A DNA stretch of 64,000 bases from Echinometra lucunter (GCA_029962745.1 CM057157.1:31849234-31913233), one strand, 5' to 3'. Numbered from the stretch's first letter, positions 33,840 through 45,672 are shown. Numbers and translations are program-made. The notes: a model not told the origin generated them from the sequence alone.

Positions 33840-34258
33840 CATGAGACAGAACACTACTCGCCCATTCTATTAGAACACTACTTGCCCATTCTTTCTAATA
33901 GAATCACCCATTCTATTGTCAGAGATTTCCCCTGTATAGGCCTACATTGGTGTAAGATTATCTAATATACTGTTCAGGTACATTGTAACCTTGCATTCAT
34001 GTAAGCATACTTGCCAACATTAGAAAGTGAAAAAGAGCTAGATCCTATGATGTGAAGCGTTTTTGTTTTTCAATATGAAATTGTTTGATTTGGTGCATAA
34101 TTCATAGGGCAATTTGTATGTATAATAAGGAGACATGTTATTTTGTATTTTAGACATGGCGAGTCTCACACATTAGGCGTGAGACTTCCGCACGCGGGGC
34201 TCTTGCTCATCCCCCAAAATCTCTTTCTCATGCCTACATCACAGCCTATCCCCATATA
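33840..34258. other. intergenic, nothing recognised
   Basis: Short partial duplication of cactacttgcccattct near 33850-33890; otherwise no feature. Confidence 0.4.
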
Positions 34259-35231
34259 CAGGGTGGCCCAGAAAGAACAGAACTGAGATATTGAATTGCA
34301 GTGAGACAAATGACAACCAGTGATAATTGTTGACTTGGTTCAAAAGAGAATTCTTTTCCAATAATATGACACCAAGATCACCCATTTTGGCTCACACGTT
34401 GAGATGTTAGGGCTCATTCCGTGAGGCAATGTCATTTTCAAAATTTGCTACTTCTCTGGCCAAATTCAAGTTCGATGAAGAGAAAACCTTACACCGACTG
34501 CGTTTCATAGAATAGGCCTATGCCTATTCATAAACGTGTGCCCGACTTTCCTTTCAGTTAAGAGGGGCCATTGTGTGGAAAAAGGGCATTCAGTGTTCCC
34601 ATTGTGGATGGGAGGATAGCAGGTTACTAATCGCCTAATCGCCATTGTCATGTTGATAAGTTGACCGTGAGGGTTGTTGAATGGCCAATGGGAAACTTGT
34701 AATTTGGATGTTAGTGATAGCGTATTGAAGATGTTGAGTAGTGTGCTTGTAAGGGTGTTTGTAAGCAGGGGTATCTCGGCATGAAACATAGATTTCAGAG
34801 ATATGGATCTTGAGTTGTGAAATACACCGTTAATGATAAAGAAAGACACTTCTTGTCTCATCAATCCCATTTCACGAGTAAAATCTAAAAAAAAAATAGT
34901 TAAGGAAAACTATGCCAATGCCGAGAACATTAATTAATTAAGGCCCCCTGGATCCGTGCCTGGCTTTCATCGCCCTAGTCCGCTGCCTCTAAACACAGAA
35001 CGGAGAAAATTTGATATTCATAATCCTCTAACTCCTCTTTCCTATTATGGAGTGAAAGAATGAGTGTTTTCGGCATTGGCATAGTTTTTTCTTACAGGTG
35101 AGATGGGATTGATGAGACGAGGAGTGTTTTTCTTTATGATTAATGGTTTATTGGGGTCCGCCCGCGAGGCCGAAGGCCCGCGAGACCGACTTTTTTTTTT
35201 TTTTTTTTTAAATCTTATTTTCCTTCATCAG

Positions 35232-35920
35232 GTGCCGCGGTCGAGTGGTTTAAGGCGCCTTGTTGCAGCGGCGTAACAGGTGCCTGTTATCAGAAAGGGG
35301 GGGCGGCAGAGCTAAATATATCCCGGTAACTCCGTCTAGAATTAGTGGCGTAGCTAGGATTTCATTTTATGGGGCGGTAGTGAGCACGGGAAGCGCGTTC
35401 CCAAGGGGGGTGCAGGGAGGGGGGGAGTGTCCCCCGCGAGAAGCGCGGAAACTCCGACGTTCCTTTGAATCGTTCCTTGTCTACTCCCGCTCATCTTAAG
35501 ACGTCCTCTGCCTGTTATCGGGGGGGGGGGGGGGGGGGGGGGGGGTGGGGGCAGAGCCAAAAATGTCCCGGTAACTTAGTCCAGATTCAGTGGCTTTGCT
35601 AGGATTTCATTTTAGGGGGCGGTAGTGAGCACGGGAAGCGCGTTCCCAAGGGGGGTGCAGGGAGGGGGGAGTGTCCCCCGCGAGAAGCGCGGAAGCTCCG
35701 ACGTTCCTTTGAATCGTTCCTTGTCTGCTCCCGCTCATCTTAAGACGTCCTCCGCCTGTTATCGGGGGGGAGGGGGGGTTGTGGGCAGAGCCAAAAATGT
35801 CCCGGTAACTTAGTCCAGAATCAGTGGCTTTGCTAGGATTTCATTTTAGGGGGCGGTAGTGAGCACGCGACACACTCGCGAAACACTTAATACTGAACGC
35901 GCGAAAGGCTCTCCCTATAA
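35232..35920. repeat. GC-rich repeat with poly-G tracts, three direct copies
   Basis: The block tttcattttaggggg-cggtagtgagcac...gttcccaaggggggtgcag...gtcccccgcgagaagcgcgg occurs at about 35360, 35607 and, partly, 35844. Poly-G runs lie at 35521-35546 and 35764-35778. Inverted copies at 36730-37140 pair with it inside the large palindrome. A tRNA-Ser/Leu box A-like word (gtcgagtggtttaaggcgcc) starts the block. Confidence 0.7.
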
Positions 35921-36127
35921 GGGGAGTTTTCCCCCTCCCCGCGAAGCACGGAAGCTCCGATGTTTTCTTCGAATTGTGCCTTGTCTGCTCTTGCTCTTCT
36001 TACGTTTTCCCCTTTCTTTTTCTTTCTTTTTTTTTTGTTGGCGTTTTTTGTTTTTTTTGGGGGGCGCGACTGCCCCCCGCCTTTTTTGCTACGAGGGTGT
36101 AATCAATTAATAAATATAGATGTTCAT

Positions 36128-36180
36128 TTATTTATTCATCATTCATTCATTCATTCATTCATTCATTCAGCTATTCATTA
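36128..36180. repeat. (ATTC)n microsatellite
   Basis: About ten ATTC tetranucleotides, with one interruption. Confidence 0.9.
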
Positions 36181-36894
36181 ATATTGATTCCTTTTTTAAT
36201 ATCAATTTTCTGAGATAAAATTTCAGCTTCTGCCGGAGTATTAACTTATTAGACTTGGAATAGTTTGCAAAAATGCTTTTCATGATACTACGAAATCGGA
36301 CACCCCATCCCGTCTCTCACTTCATCGTCTAACGAAATCATGCCAAAGTCTCTGAAGAAATCTACAAAACCGTGGTGAAACCAAAAAATGTTACAACAAT
36401 TAGAACATAATTCTTAATGAACTGATGAACCAAAATACAGTGGTGCCGCATCCGAAGTCGGCTGTTGCAAATTACAAGCTTTTCTTTTTTAAAAGAAATA
36501 TTCTAACCCTATTTTGCATAATAAATGCACACACTCATCCCACGCACTGAGAGACACAGAGCACGCTCAAATAAATTGGATATTCTTCTAAGTTCTTTTC
36601 CTCTATACTTTTCTCACAGCTCATTTTACTTTCAATTTCTCCTATCGTTCCTCTTGACATTCCCCCCTCTCTGTCTCTTACTCTCTCTCCCTCTCTGTTC
36701 TCTTCCAATTAAGTTAACATCTTGATTCCTAAATAAATGCCCCCTCTCTGCACCCCCCCCCCCTCCCCAGAGAGCCCGTTTCGCGCGCTCAGTAAGTGTT
36801 TCGCACGATTCGCATGCCCACCACCGCCCCCCTAAAATGAAATCCTAGCAACGCCACTAATTCTAAACTTAGTTACCGGGAATTATTTGCCCAC

Positions 36895-36920
36895 CCCCCC
36901 CCCCCCCCCCCCCCCCCCCC
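36895..36920. repeat. poly-C tract
   Basis: Run of about 26 C, the inverted counterpart of the poly-G runs at 35521-35546. Confidence 0.9.
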
Positions 36921-37244
36921 CGATAACAGGCAGAGGACGTATCAAGATGAGCGGGAGCAGACAAGGAACGATTCAAAGGAACGTCGGAGCTTCCGCTCTT
37001 CTCGCGGGGGACACTTCCCCCTCCCTGCACCCCCCCTTGGGAGCGCGCTTCCCGTGCTCACTACCGCCCCCCTTTACTGAAATCCCAGCTACGCCACTAA
37101 TTCTAGACGGAGTTACCAGGATATATTTGGCTCTGCCCCCCCCTCTGATAACAGGCACCTGTTACGCCGCTGCAACAAGGCGCCTTAAACCACTCGACCG
37201 CGGCACCTGATGAAGGAAAATAAGATTTTAAAAAAAAAAAAAAA

Positions 37245-37325
37245 GTCGGTCTCGCGGGCCTTCGGCCTCGCGGGCCTTCGGTCTCGCGGACCCTCGGTCT
37301 CGCGGGCCTTCGGTCTCGCGGGCTG
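37245..37325. repeat. tandem gtctcgcgggccttcg repeat
   Basis: Four to five copies of a 16-17-bp GC-rich unit. The opposite arm (35157-35190) has only about two units, so the array has expanded or contracted after the palindrome formed. Confidence 0.8.
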
Positions 37326-37919
37326 TCACCGGTTTATTTCACTACTCAAGATCCATATCTCTGAAATCTATGTTTCAGGCCGGGATACCCCTGCGTACAA
37401 ACAACACCCTTACAAGCACACTACTCAACATCTTCAATACACTATTACCTGATCACTAACATCCAAATTACAAGTTTCCCATTGGCCATTCAACAACCCT
37501 CACGGTCAACTCATCAACATGACAATGGTGATTAGGCGATTAGCAACCTGCTATGCTCCCATCCACAGTGGAAAAACTGAATGCCCCTTTTTTGAAACAA
37601 TAGCCCTTCTTGAGTGAAAGGAAAATCGGGCACGCATTTATGAATAGGCACGGAGCCTATTCTACGAAATGCGGTCGGTGTAAGGTTTTCTCTTCATCGA
37701 ATTTGAATTTGGCCAGAAAAGTAGCAAATTTTGAAAATGACATCGCCTCACGGAATGAGCCCTAACATCTCAACGCGTGAGCCAAAATGGGTGATCTTGG
37801 TGTCATATTATTGGAAAAAGAATTCTCTTTTGAACCAAGTCAACAATTATCACTGGTTGTCATTTGTCTCGCTGCAATTCAAGATCTCAGGAGTTCCATT
37901 CTTTCTGGGCCACCCTGTA

Positions 37920-39509
37920 TATAATATACAACGCAGGCCTGGCGATATCACGGTTCCCTACCTAAAATCTCATGCAGAGCTGGTCTTTGACCTTGACGTC
38001 TCTGGTATTTTGTAGTAATTAAAGTATACATGTAATTATAGTATACGCCTGTATAAATCAAATACTGTATACACAGTCACATGTTTTTTGCAAATCATAC
38101 CATTCTACAAGTTTGCAGAATCATATAATAGCTAGTGTAGGGTGTTCCTTTTGACCTCTGTTTTGCATCCCAAACTCTGTCATGCGATCTAAGTTACATC
38201 ATCAATTCATTCAGTTCATTTTATTCAACCATGTAAATGAATTTACAATGCAAGAGGGAAATAAATGAATATACAAACATAATCATAAACAAAGCAAATA
38301 GTGGCAACATAGTAAACATAGGGTTAGGAGCTGCCAAAAAAGAAAAAAAGTCTTGTGAACTGGTGCCCCTTTACAAAATAAGACAAATAATAACTTATTG
38401 TGACAATAAAAATCACACATAGGCACATAAGAAAAAGAAAAAGATAAAGAGAGAGAGAAAAAAAGAAACTCTTACATGCAAAAGCATTCACCCTCACACA
38501 CACACACCCCCCCCCCCTACACACACCAAGATGCACCCTAACGGAAAAAAGGAAGAAATCTTTAAAAAACGGTCTTCTACTACTGATAGAGTTAGCAAGT
38601 ATTTATAAGTGCCTCATCATCAGCTGCATTGTGAATCGCTACCTATTAGCCTAGGCTAGCTTGCTGTCTGCTTTCAAGGGAATCATATTCAGATTAAACA
38701 TAAATCTCGATCTATTAAGCATTGGAGCTAGACTTGGGATGCAGACAACTAACCAAGCGAACAGCCCATGAACCCGACCCTTAACAACCCATCCACCATC
38801 CTGGAAAACTTGTCACAGTTGAGTTGTCTGGAGTGGGATGTGACGCCAGACAACTCGCCACACTTTCTTCCCTAGGCAATGATTTCATTGACCAAGATCT
38901 GTGGGTACTCAGATTTTTTTCTTTGACAGGGATGTGATGGAGGCCCAGACCTTCAACCCCTAACCCGTATTTAGGGGCAAATTTTAAGAAAAATGGAACT
39001 GTTTAGGGATTTCTTGCAAAAAATCCATGTTCAGCTTGGGATTTGTCTTAAAAACTGGATTTTGTTGAAAATGTAAAGTCTTGTTTAGGGAATTTTTGTA
39101 GAAAATGCTACACATATTTAGGGATTTCTTGTGAAAAAGAGATGTACGTATTAGGGTAGCACAGCCCCGTACGGAGGAAGTACCCCCTCCCCCCACCAAA
39201 ATCCCCAATTATTAGGAAAATCCCTCATTTCAAAACTCAGATGGGGTATGAGACCCCATCTTGTATGTTTACAGTTTCAGAGGATGCCCCATATCAGGCC
39301 TCGGGTATCTGGTAGTGGGATGCAACAGAAATTTTATCCAGTGTTCATATTAAAACATCTGTTTGCAAATTTGGGCTAGTTATGAGCTAATGTTGGTATC
39401 TTAAAGTATTCCCTTTAAAAATTGGAGATACAGGTTATCTTTTGTATGGGTCTGAAAACTACAGAATATGCCTATTGTTGTGGCAGAATGTGTTCTTTCT
39501 TACAATCAC
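37920..39509. other. intergenic, low-copy repeats only
   Basis: 38950-39140 contains diverged direct repeats of tttagggatttcttg (38999, 39117). C and CA runs lie at 38493-38520. No gene supported. Confidence 0.4.
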
Positions 39510-39517
39510 CATTTGAA

Positions 39518-40048
39518 CAGTGGCGGCACCAGGATTGTTAAAGTGGGGGGGCAAATGGAGGGCAAAAGAAAATGGTGAGGGGGCAGGGCCGGGCAGTCAA
39601 TTTTTTTTTTGCGTCCTCTTACACACATTTTCATATCAATTTTGTGAGCGAGTGAAGCGAGCGAACAAAAAATAACCGCTTTTTTGGTTTTTAATTGCAT
39701 TTTCGAATAAATATTCTGAAATATGACGAGCGAGCGAAGCGAGCGAGCCAAAAATGGCTACTTTTCTTGGTTTTAATTGCATTTTAGAAAAGAAATTTAA
39801 AAATATGACGAGCAAGCGAAGCGAGCGAGCCAAAAATAACCACTTTTTTGTTTTCAATCGAAGTTTTGAAGAGCGGAAAATGGTATTTTAGAGCACTTCA
39901 CAGCTTGAATATAATGTTTATGACAACATCTACTTATTTACAAATTACAGCATAATTTTTCTTTTCAGTCCTCAAAATTTCTGGGGGGGCAAAGCTTCTG
40001 AGTGGGGGGGCAAATGCCCCCCCATGCCCCCCCTTGGTGCCGCCACTG
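39518..40048. mobile_element. hAT-type non-autonomous element, copy 2
   Basis: Termini CAGTGGCGGCACCA and TGGTGCCGCCACTG with a perfect 8-bp duplication catttgaa (39510-39517 and 40049-40056). 531 bp. Same family as 2178-2839 but in the opposite orientation and shorter; internal gcgagcgaagcgagcgagc words match on the reverse strand. Confidence 0.92.
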
Positions 40049-40171
40049 CATTTGAAGCACACTTCACAGAATTGCTTACGGCCAAATCAACGGAATTTGA
40101 ATCAGGATTTTAGGAAAAGGAGAGTAAAGTAGTGAAGATTAAATCTTTCTAAATTTTGGTTAAGGATCAAG

Positions 40172-40677
40172 CCCGGGGGTGGGGGGGGGGGGCACTTGAC
40201 CCCAAAAGTGATGGGGAAGTCCTGCGGGTGAGACAACAAACGGGGGCTTTGGAACGGGCTTATTGTGAAAAGGAGGGTCTTCGGAACAACAATTGTTCGT
40301 GAAAACGGGGTCTTTGGAACAGTTTGCCTGCGTGTGAGTGCGTATGTATCCCTATGGAACGGGCATGCGTGCATGCAGCTAGCCCGGCAGCACGGGCGCC
40401 GGGTGCGCTCTCGCGCAGTGGCGATGGTCAGACAGTGCGGGCCGCTTTTCACCAAAAATGAAGCTCATTAAACGGAGCAATGCGACCGGAATGGCGAAAA
40501 GAAAAACGTGCTGCTTTAGAACAGATTTCTTTCTTCTTTTTTCTCGATATTAGAAAATGCTATGCTTTGGAATGGAAATCGACGTCTGAAAAAGGGGGTT
40601 GTCAAAGCGGTACGTCCCCGTACCACCAGTATATGTGAGTGCCCCCCCTCCCCCCCCCCCCCCCCCCCCCCCCCCCG
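40172..40677. mobile_element. GC-rich element bounded by G/C homopolymers
   Basis: Starts CCCGGGGGTGGGGGG...GCACTT and ends GAGTGCCCCCCC...CCCCG. Flanked by ggatcaag on both sides (40164-40171 and 40678-40685), an 8-bp duplication. hAT-like by duplication length; no transposase. 506 bp. Confidence 0.68.
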
Positions 40678-40700
40678 GGATCAAGTATCTAGAGATAATC

Positions 40701-40984
40701 ACCGAAATTCACAAAGGAGGTTAAAATTTAGAGTATGGTTTAGGCAAATTTCGTGGTATAAGTGTGCTTGATTTAGCGTATACACTAAGAAAGGTCCAAT
40801 AATGAACGGACGTGTGTGGCAAAGGGCCCTAAATTTGCACTGGTTGCCATGGTTTAGTCCAAGATTTATGTAAATTTATGTTCATTATTGGACCTTTCTT
40901 AGTGTATGCGCTAAATCAACGCACTTATACCACAAAATTTTCCTAAACCATGGTCTAAATTTAAACCACCTTTGTGAATTCCGG
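40701..40984. mobile_element. foldback MITE
   Basis: Arms of about 105 bp: attcacaaaggaggtt...gcgtatacactaagaaaggt...aataatgaac, and gttcattattggacctttct...gtatgcgctaaatc...aaccacctttgtgaat. The loop of about 70 bp contains aagggccctaaatttgcac. The stretch lies only 23 bp after the preceding element's right flank. Confidence 0.82.
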
Positions 40985-41038
40985 CCAGTAAGTAACTTGT
41001 GTTCTATAATCAGATGAAGTTATTAGACAGTATATTAA

Positions 41039-41440
41039 CCCATTCATGACAGAGGTCCACATTTTGTGGTTTGGCCTAATAACTTATGACGCAGAGCCCT
41101 AAAAATCATACCAAATACATGAGCAGAAAGAGCAAAAAATTCTACACAAACTGTGCCAGCTTTGGTTGCGTCAATATTCGTTGTTTGATGCTGAAATTTT
41201 TAAAAATGAAAATAAGCATTAAAATCCTTAAATTGGCAATGTGATAGAAGGTTTATAATCACCGTTTTCCCCTGCAAATTGGCAACTTTTTGACTTCTCA
41301 TAATTTTTATAATATATTCATTTCAGATACATGAAGTTTTATAAGAAAAATGTAGCAATAGAATAAGAATGTTGGTGTTGCCAATTTGAAGAATAAAAGC
41401 TGATCAAATTAGGCTTTAAATAATTCCTGTCACGAATGGG
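41039..41440 (-). mobile_element. piggyBac-type MITE, copy 2
   Basis: Inverted termini CCCATTCATGACAG and CTGTCACGAATGGG flanked by TTAA (41035-41038, 41441-41444). Reads as the reverse complement of the copy at 5040-5437 across essentially its whole length (for example ggccaaaccacaaaatgtgg against ccacattttgtggtttggcc). Confidence 0.9.
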
Positions 41441-41518
41441 TTAAAACACTTTAACCAAAATGGAAGATGATGCTATGGAAATTCTATGTATTATTATTAC
41501 TATTATTATAACATTGAC

Positions 41519-43105
41519 CAGGGTTGGCGGATTTAAATCACATTGATCTAAATCATGATTTAAATCGCGATTTAAATCACCATGATTTTTTTTAAAAAAT
41601 CATTGATTTAAATCACTTCCATTAAAACATGTACAAATCATTGACAAATTGTTTGTTCAAGGCAGTTTTAATTCTTCAAATCAACTGAAAAACTTTGAAT
41701 TAACTTTATGTCAATTGAAAAACTTTGAATTAACTTTATATCAACAAAAAATCAACAAATCCTTCCTATCTACTTAGAACAAATTAAATCAAGTCAATAA
41801 AATCAGCTGATTTCTTAAAAATTAGAGATTTGTGTCGTCAACAGTTACTCCATTTTTTGTAAATGTCAAGTTTTTCTCCTGAAATTTTACATTCTTTGTC
41901 AGCTATTGATAGTGAAAAAAGTTTCTTATTTATTTCTTATCATTTATCACACAATCCAAGACTTTTCAGAGAGCAGTAGTGTAAAAAATATAATAATTAT
42001 GTAAAAGTCAAAGACAAAAGGTTTGTTGGCAGTTTTCCAGTTTCGATCCTTCACAGTTATACTTCTATCTTGTGAAATTTAAAAAAAAATCATCAAATCA
42101 ACAGATTCCACATGCTTATTTCTTCTTGCTACATTTATCACACAATTAACATAATGTAGTAAAGTCACAATTTGACTGTTGAAAAAAAGCTTTCTCATAT
42201 ACATGTACCTTTTAAGTCACTAGCTCATTTTATATTCAGTGCTATGGAAGTTTTGTATTTGCATGTAGCAATGGAAAGAGGAACTATAAAAACAATTTGC
42301 AAAATTCAAAATAAACTTTTAAAAACTACATTTAAATCTTAAGATGTAGGTACTTACATGTAAGTTACAATCATTTACAGTTGTAAGTTGTGTCTGATTT
42401 AGAAGACAATACTTCTTTTTGTAATACATATGTTGTAATATCAGCAGTTTTGCTGGTTTTATCCTTTAAGTCAAACTTACAGTTGTATAGGGTCAAAAGT
42501 TTTTTTTTTTTCCTACTTCATGTATCAAACAGATTTTAGAGAACATGTGAATAAGAATTGTAGATTAATGTAAAAATCACAGTAACATAATGTAGTGTAG
42601 TCACCCTTTGACTAAGCTGTCTCCTATATTGGTCTCCAACACTGACAGTTTTGCATCTCTATCTGTAGCAATAGATGAGCTTTAATACCAATTTGTAAAA
42701 CTGTCACAAAGCTGTTGAGTGCACATTTAGATACAATTTTCACTGAGGAGTGTCTGGAGATTTTCCTCTGGGATTTTTTTTTAAATACTGAGTGGATATT
42801 CACAGAGGGGAATATTCTCTACTCACTGGGAATTCCCTATGGAAGTTTCCTTCGTAGCCCTACATGTATGTATGATAGAATTAAGTTCATATACACCATT
42901 CCTCAAATTGATTTTTATTTGCCCATTTTGACTAGATTTAATTACAAATCATTATGGTTAAGTAAAATATTAGGAGTGAAATGTATGTTAACATTAAAAT
43001 TGATGTCATTGTAGGGTGAGGTCTTTTGGTAATTAAACTTTTTTTCGAACGAACATTAAACAAAAAAAAAAAAAACGATTTAAATTAAAAAAATCGCCAA
43101 CCCTG
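41519..43105. mobile_element. hAT-like element with GATTTAAATC-rich ends, 1.6 kb
   Basis: Termini CAGGGTTGGCG and CGCCAACCCTG are inverted and flanked by a perfect 8-bp duplication acattgac (41511-41518, 43106-43113). Subterminal regions carry repeated gatttaaatc palindromes. A 99-codon open frame at 42715-43014 has no recognisable transposase feature. AT-rich inside. Confidence 0.88.
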
Positions 43106-43113
43106 ACATTGAC

Positions 43114-44160
43114 TAAATAACCAAATAAGATGCAACATTATAGTGTATGCTCTGGAGTTGAATATGCCGATATGTGCATCCATAGCTTTAGTGCCTTATG
43201 TGTCATAGATACAATGCAAGAAAGAAGTTCTGTATCTATGGCTGCACATTTTATGGTGTATTTTTTAATGACAATGAGTATGTACTGTGTTATATAAGAG
43301 GGGAAACTGCTTGTAGGAGCTTACCAAACTATTTGCATTGCAGCAACATTCATCACAAGTCAAACAGTAAAAATTTGTAAATAATTACCCTTTTTTGCAT
43401 GGTTAGGCGCGTAAAAAAGTGTATGGGACTGCGCATCAAAAGCACCTTAAATGCGTTTACACTGATCGTTAAACTGATTGTTTTAGCTGTGCATACATGT
43501 ACTCTTGTGATAAGAAGTTATTGATACCTTGGCCCTATGGGATTTTTTACACAAATAAGTGCGCAAAAATTGTTAATTACCACAGTCGTGGCCATATATG
43601 TATAACAAATTATGCAATGGCAAGAAGAGTGAATCTGACCAATCAGAAACCTTCTTTTTAAGTTAACATTATACTAAGGCAAAGTGAAACAAGGTAAGTA
43701 AAATAAGAATAATGATGAGGGAAGAAATATTAAAGTCCTTTGAAATAGTGCGAGTCCTTAAGAATTACAATCAGGCTAGACAATTTACATATTCATTTAC
43801 ATGACCATTACTGTAAGGCAAACTGTGACCATTTCTGGAAAAAAAACCCAACATAATAACTAAACAAAGAATAAACATGATGCCCAATAGTAGCATTATT
43901 CAATTTTTGCCATCCCTCACATTAGATTAACTAGTTTAAAATAAGATAAATTCAATGGAGTAAGAAGAGGTATAATTGAGATTTAAAAGGACCCAAATCA
44001 TAAACTCCCTTTTAAATAAAATGCATGTTGGCCGACTAACATATCACCGAGAGAAAACAGCATCATTATATATCTCGGGCTAGCAGAGACAATTTCCGGA
44101 GTGAGTAACAGTCATGTTATTAATTGAATTTCGTGTCTAGAACTTGTTCTGTACAGTTTT
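43114..44160. other. intergenic, nothing recognised
   Basis: No repeat or splice-supported exon found. If the gene that follows has further 5' exons, they may lie here or further left. Confidence 0.35.
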
Positions 44161-44182
44161 TGCTTTCTAACTTAAGTTGCCA

Positions 44183-44259
44183 GGGCCCTGTTGCATAAAA
44201 CTTTTATGTCATGATCGAGATTCTGTCATCGTGACATAAATCTTTATGCAACAGGGCCC
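44183..44259. mobile_element. 77-bp foldback GGGCCCTGTTGCATAAA, first copy
   Basis: gggccctgttgcataaa and tttatgcaacagggccc are a perfect 17-bp inverted pair. An inner pair tttatgtcatgat / atcgtgacataaa extends the stem. Confidence 0.85.
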
Positions 44260-44407
44260 AGGTGTGATATTTCAGTAGAATCAAATTATTGCAAAGTTCC
44301 ACTGGGAGCTCATCCCCCAACAAGCGAATAGATACAAGGTAGTGTTATCCAGACACTGAGTTTGAGCAAGTAAGTGGTTAAACACTGCTTTCTAACTTAA
44401 GTTGCCA

Positions 44408-44484
44408 GGGCCCTGTTGCATAAAACTTTTATGTCATGATCGAGATTCTGTCATCGTGACATAAATCTTTATGCAACAGGGCCC
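44408..44484. mobile_element. 77-bp foldback GGGCCCTGTTGCATAAA, second copy
   Basis: Identical to the first, copied by the tandem duplication and not by separate insertion, since the flanks match too. Confidence 0.85.
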
Positions 44485-44608
44485 AGGTGTGATATTTCAG
44501 TAGAATCAAATTATTGCAAAGTTCCACTGGGAGCTCATCCCCCAACAAGCGAATAGATACAAGGTAGTGTTATCCAGACACTGAGTTTGAGCAAGTAAGT
44601 GGTTAAAC

Positions 44609-45602
44609 TTTGCTTCATTAGGATGCCAGTGTTATTATATTCATGGTAACTTCATCACAATAGATTTCACTTTTGTGAAATCATTGTTTTCCTCTACCAC
44701 TGACATTATGCACAATCAGGAAGCAGAGGTTTAACAACAGTGAAATTTGGCCTATTTTCATTGATGATTTTTGTGTTCATTCTTCCATGAGTTATTTCTT
44801 GAAACATGGCACATATCTTCAGGAGGTCACTAACTAACAAGAATTAATGCCAAATTAAGTATCAGATACAGCACAGAGCAAGGACAAAGCCCTAAACTTT
44901 CTTCTTTAATATTTGCATAATTTTCTCATCTCCTTTGCTCTCTGAAGCATAAGACTTTGGGATTTCCATGATACTAAAATCAGACGAACTCCCAAAGAAG
45001 ACTTGTGATAGTTAACCAGTAAGCAATTGAATTTTAGTCCAAAAGTAAAAAACTCTTTCATAATTTGAACAGGGTGATATTATAATTTATATATTGTGTG
45101 TTATTCAACCTTGAATTAATTGGTATCATTTGCAAAAGTCGCAAATGCCCTTCCAAAAGATGAATTCCTTCGCATTAGATCAAATTTACCACGTAAAAGA
45201 TGTCAAAACTGCAGTTTTTGCCATTTTCACCTCATGCTCACTCAAGTGTGAAATTTGGCGCACTACTCATTTGGTATGTTGAAAAGCACATAAAATTTAT
45301 GTTGCATGCCTTTTAAGGCTGAAAACTTGAAATTTGTTCAAATATCATTGAATCAAAGTTATGACATGAGGCCTGTGAGTTTAAAAAAGTGACCATTTGC
45401 ATTTAGGGCATGTTTATTGCCCTGAATTGTAGATGAAATGTTGCTGAGAAGTATAGCTACATGAATCTGTATTCAGATTTCCAAAAAGGCTCCTGATTAA
45501 AGAATTATGCAGATTTGTTTTTAGGAGAAAATATTTTTTGTTTTGTGATTATTTTAATAAAAAATTGATTGTTTGATATAAAAATGTTTATATTTACTGC
45601 AG
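44609..45602. other. upstream region or intron of the LRR gene
   Basis: AT-rich; no TATA-type promoter or first exon could be singled out. The transcription start may lie here or further left. Confidence 0.35.
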
Positions 45603-45672
45603 CTGCTTATGAGAAGGTGCAGGGGACCTCTAAATGAAGTCACATTTGTTGACTTGACAGGCCGTGGTCTTG
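45603..45672 (+). CDS. LRR gene, exon A
   Basis: Acceptor ttactgcag, donor CTTG/gtaaga, 70 nt ending in phase 1. Encodes the first repeat, with RCRGPLNEVTFVDLTGRGL. Met at 45609 could be the start codon if this is the first coding exon. The frame is open back to a stop at 45579-45581. Confidence 0.82.

Larger units (their letters stand above)
34259..37917. mobile_element. 3.7-kb element with arms of about 1 kb, mariner-like ends
   Basis: The left end CAGGGTGGCCCAGAAAGAAC and the right end ctttctgggccaccctg are inverted, each abutting TA (34257-34258, 37918-37919). The arms remain matched for about 1 kb: ggctcattccgtgaggcaat near 34411 against the reverse strand of 37740-37760, and gtgccgcggtcgagtggttt at 35232 against 37190-37208. 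A 121-codon frame on the minus strand at 34505-34870 is not preserved in the other arm. TA targets suggest Tc1/mariner relationship. Confidence 0.75.
44161..44608 (+). repeat. perfect tandem duplication, period 225 bp
   Basis: 44161-44383 is repeated at 44386-44608 with no difference that I could see. Each unit contains the small foldback (44183-44259 and 44408-44484) plus about 145 bp of unique flank (ctgggagctcatcccccaac, gataca). Confidence 0.93.

Noticed and set aside
34505..34870. 121-codon frame on the minus strand
   Set aside because: It lies in one arm of the 34259-37917 palindrome; the corresponding reading in the other arm is interrupted, and no domain is seen.
42715..43014. 99-codon frame inside the hAT-like element as a transposase
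   Set aside because: No zinc finger, DDE-type or dimerisation motif recognisable; low-complexity AT-rich context.
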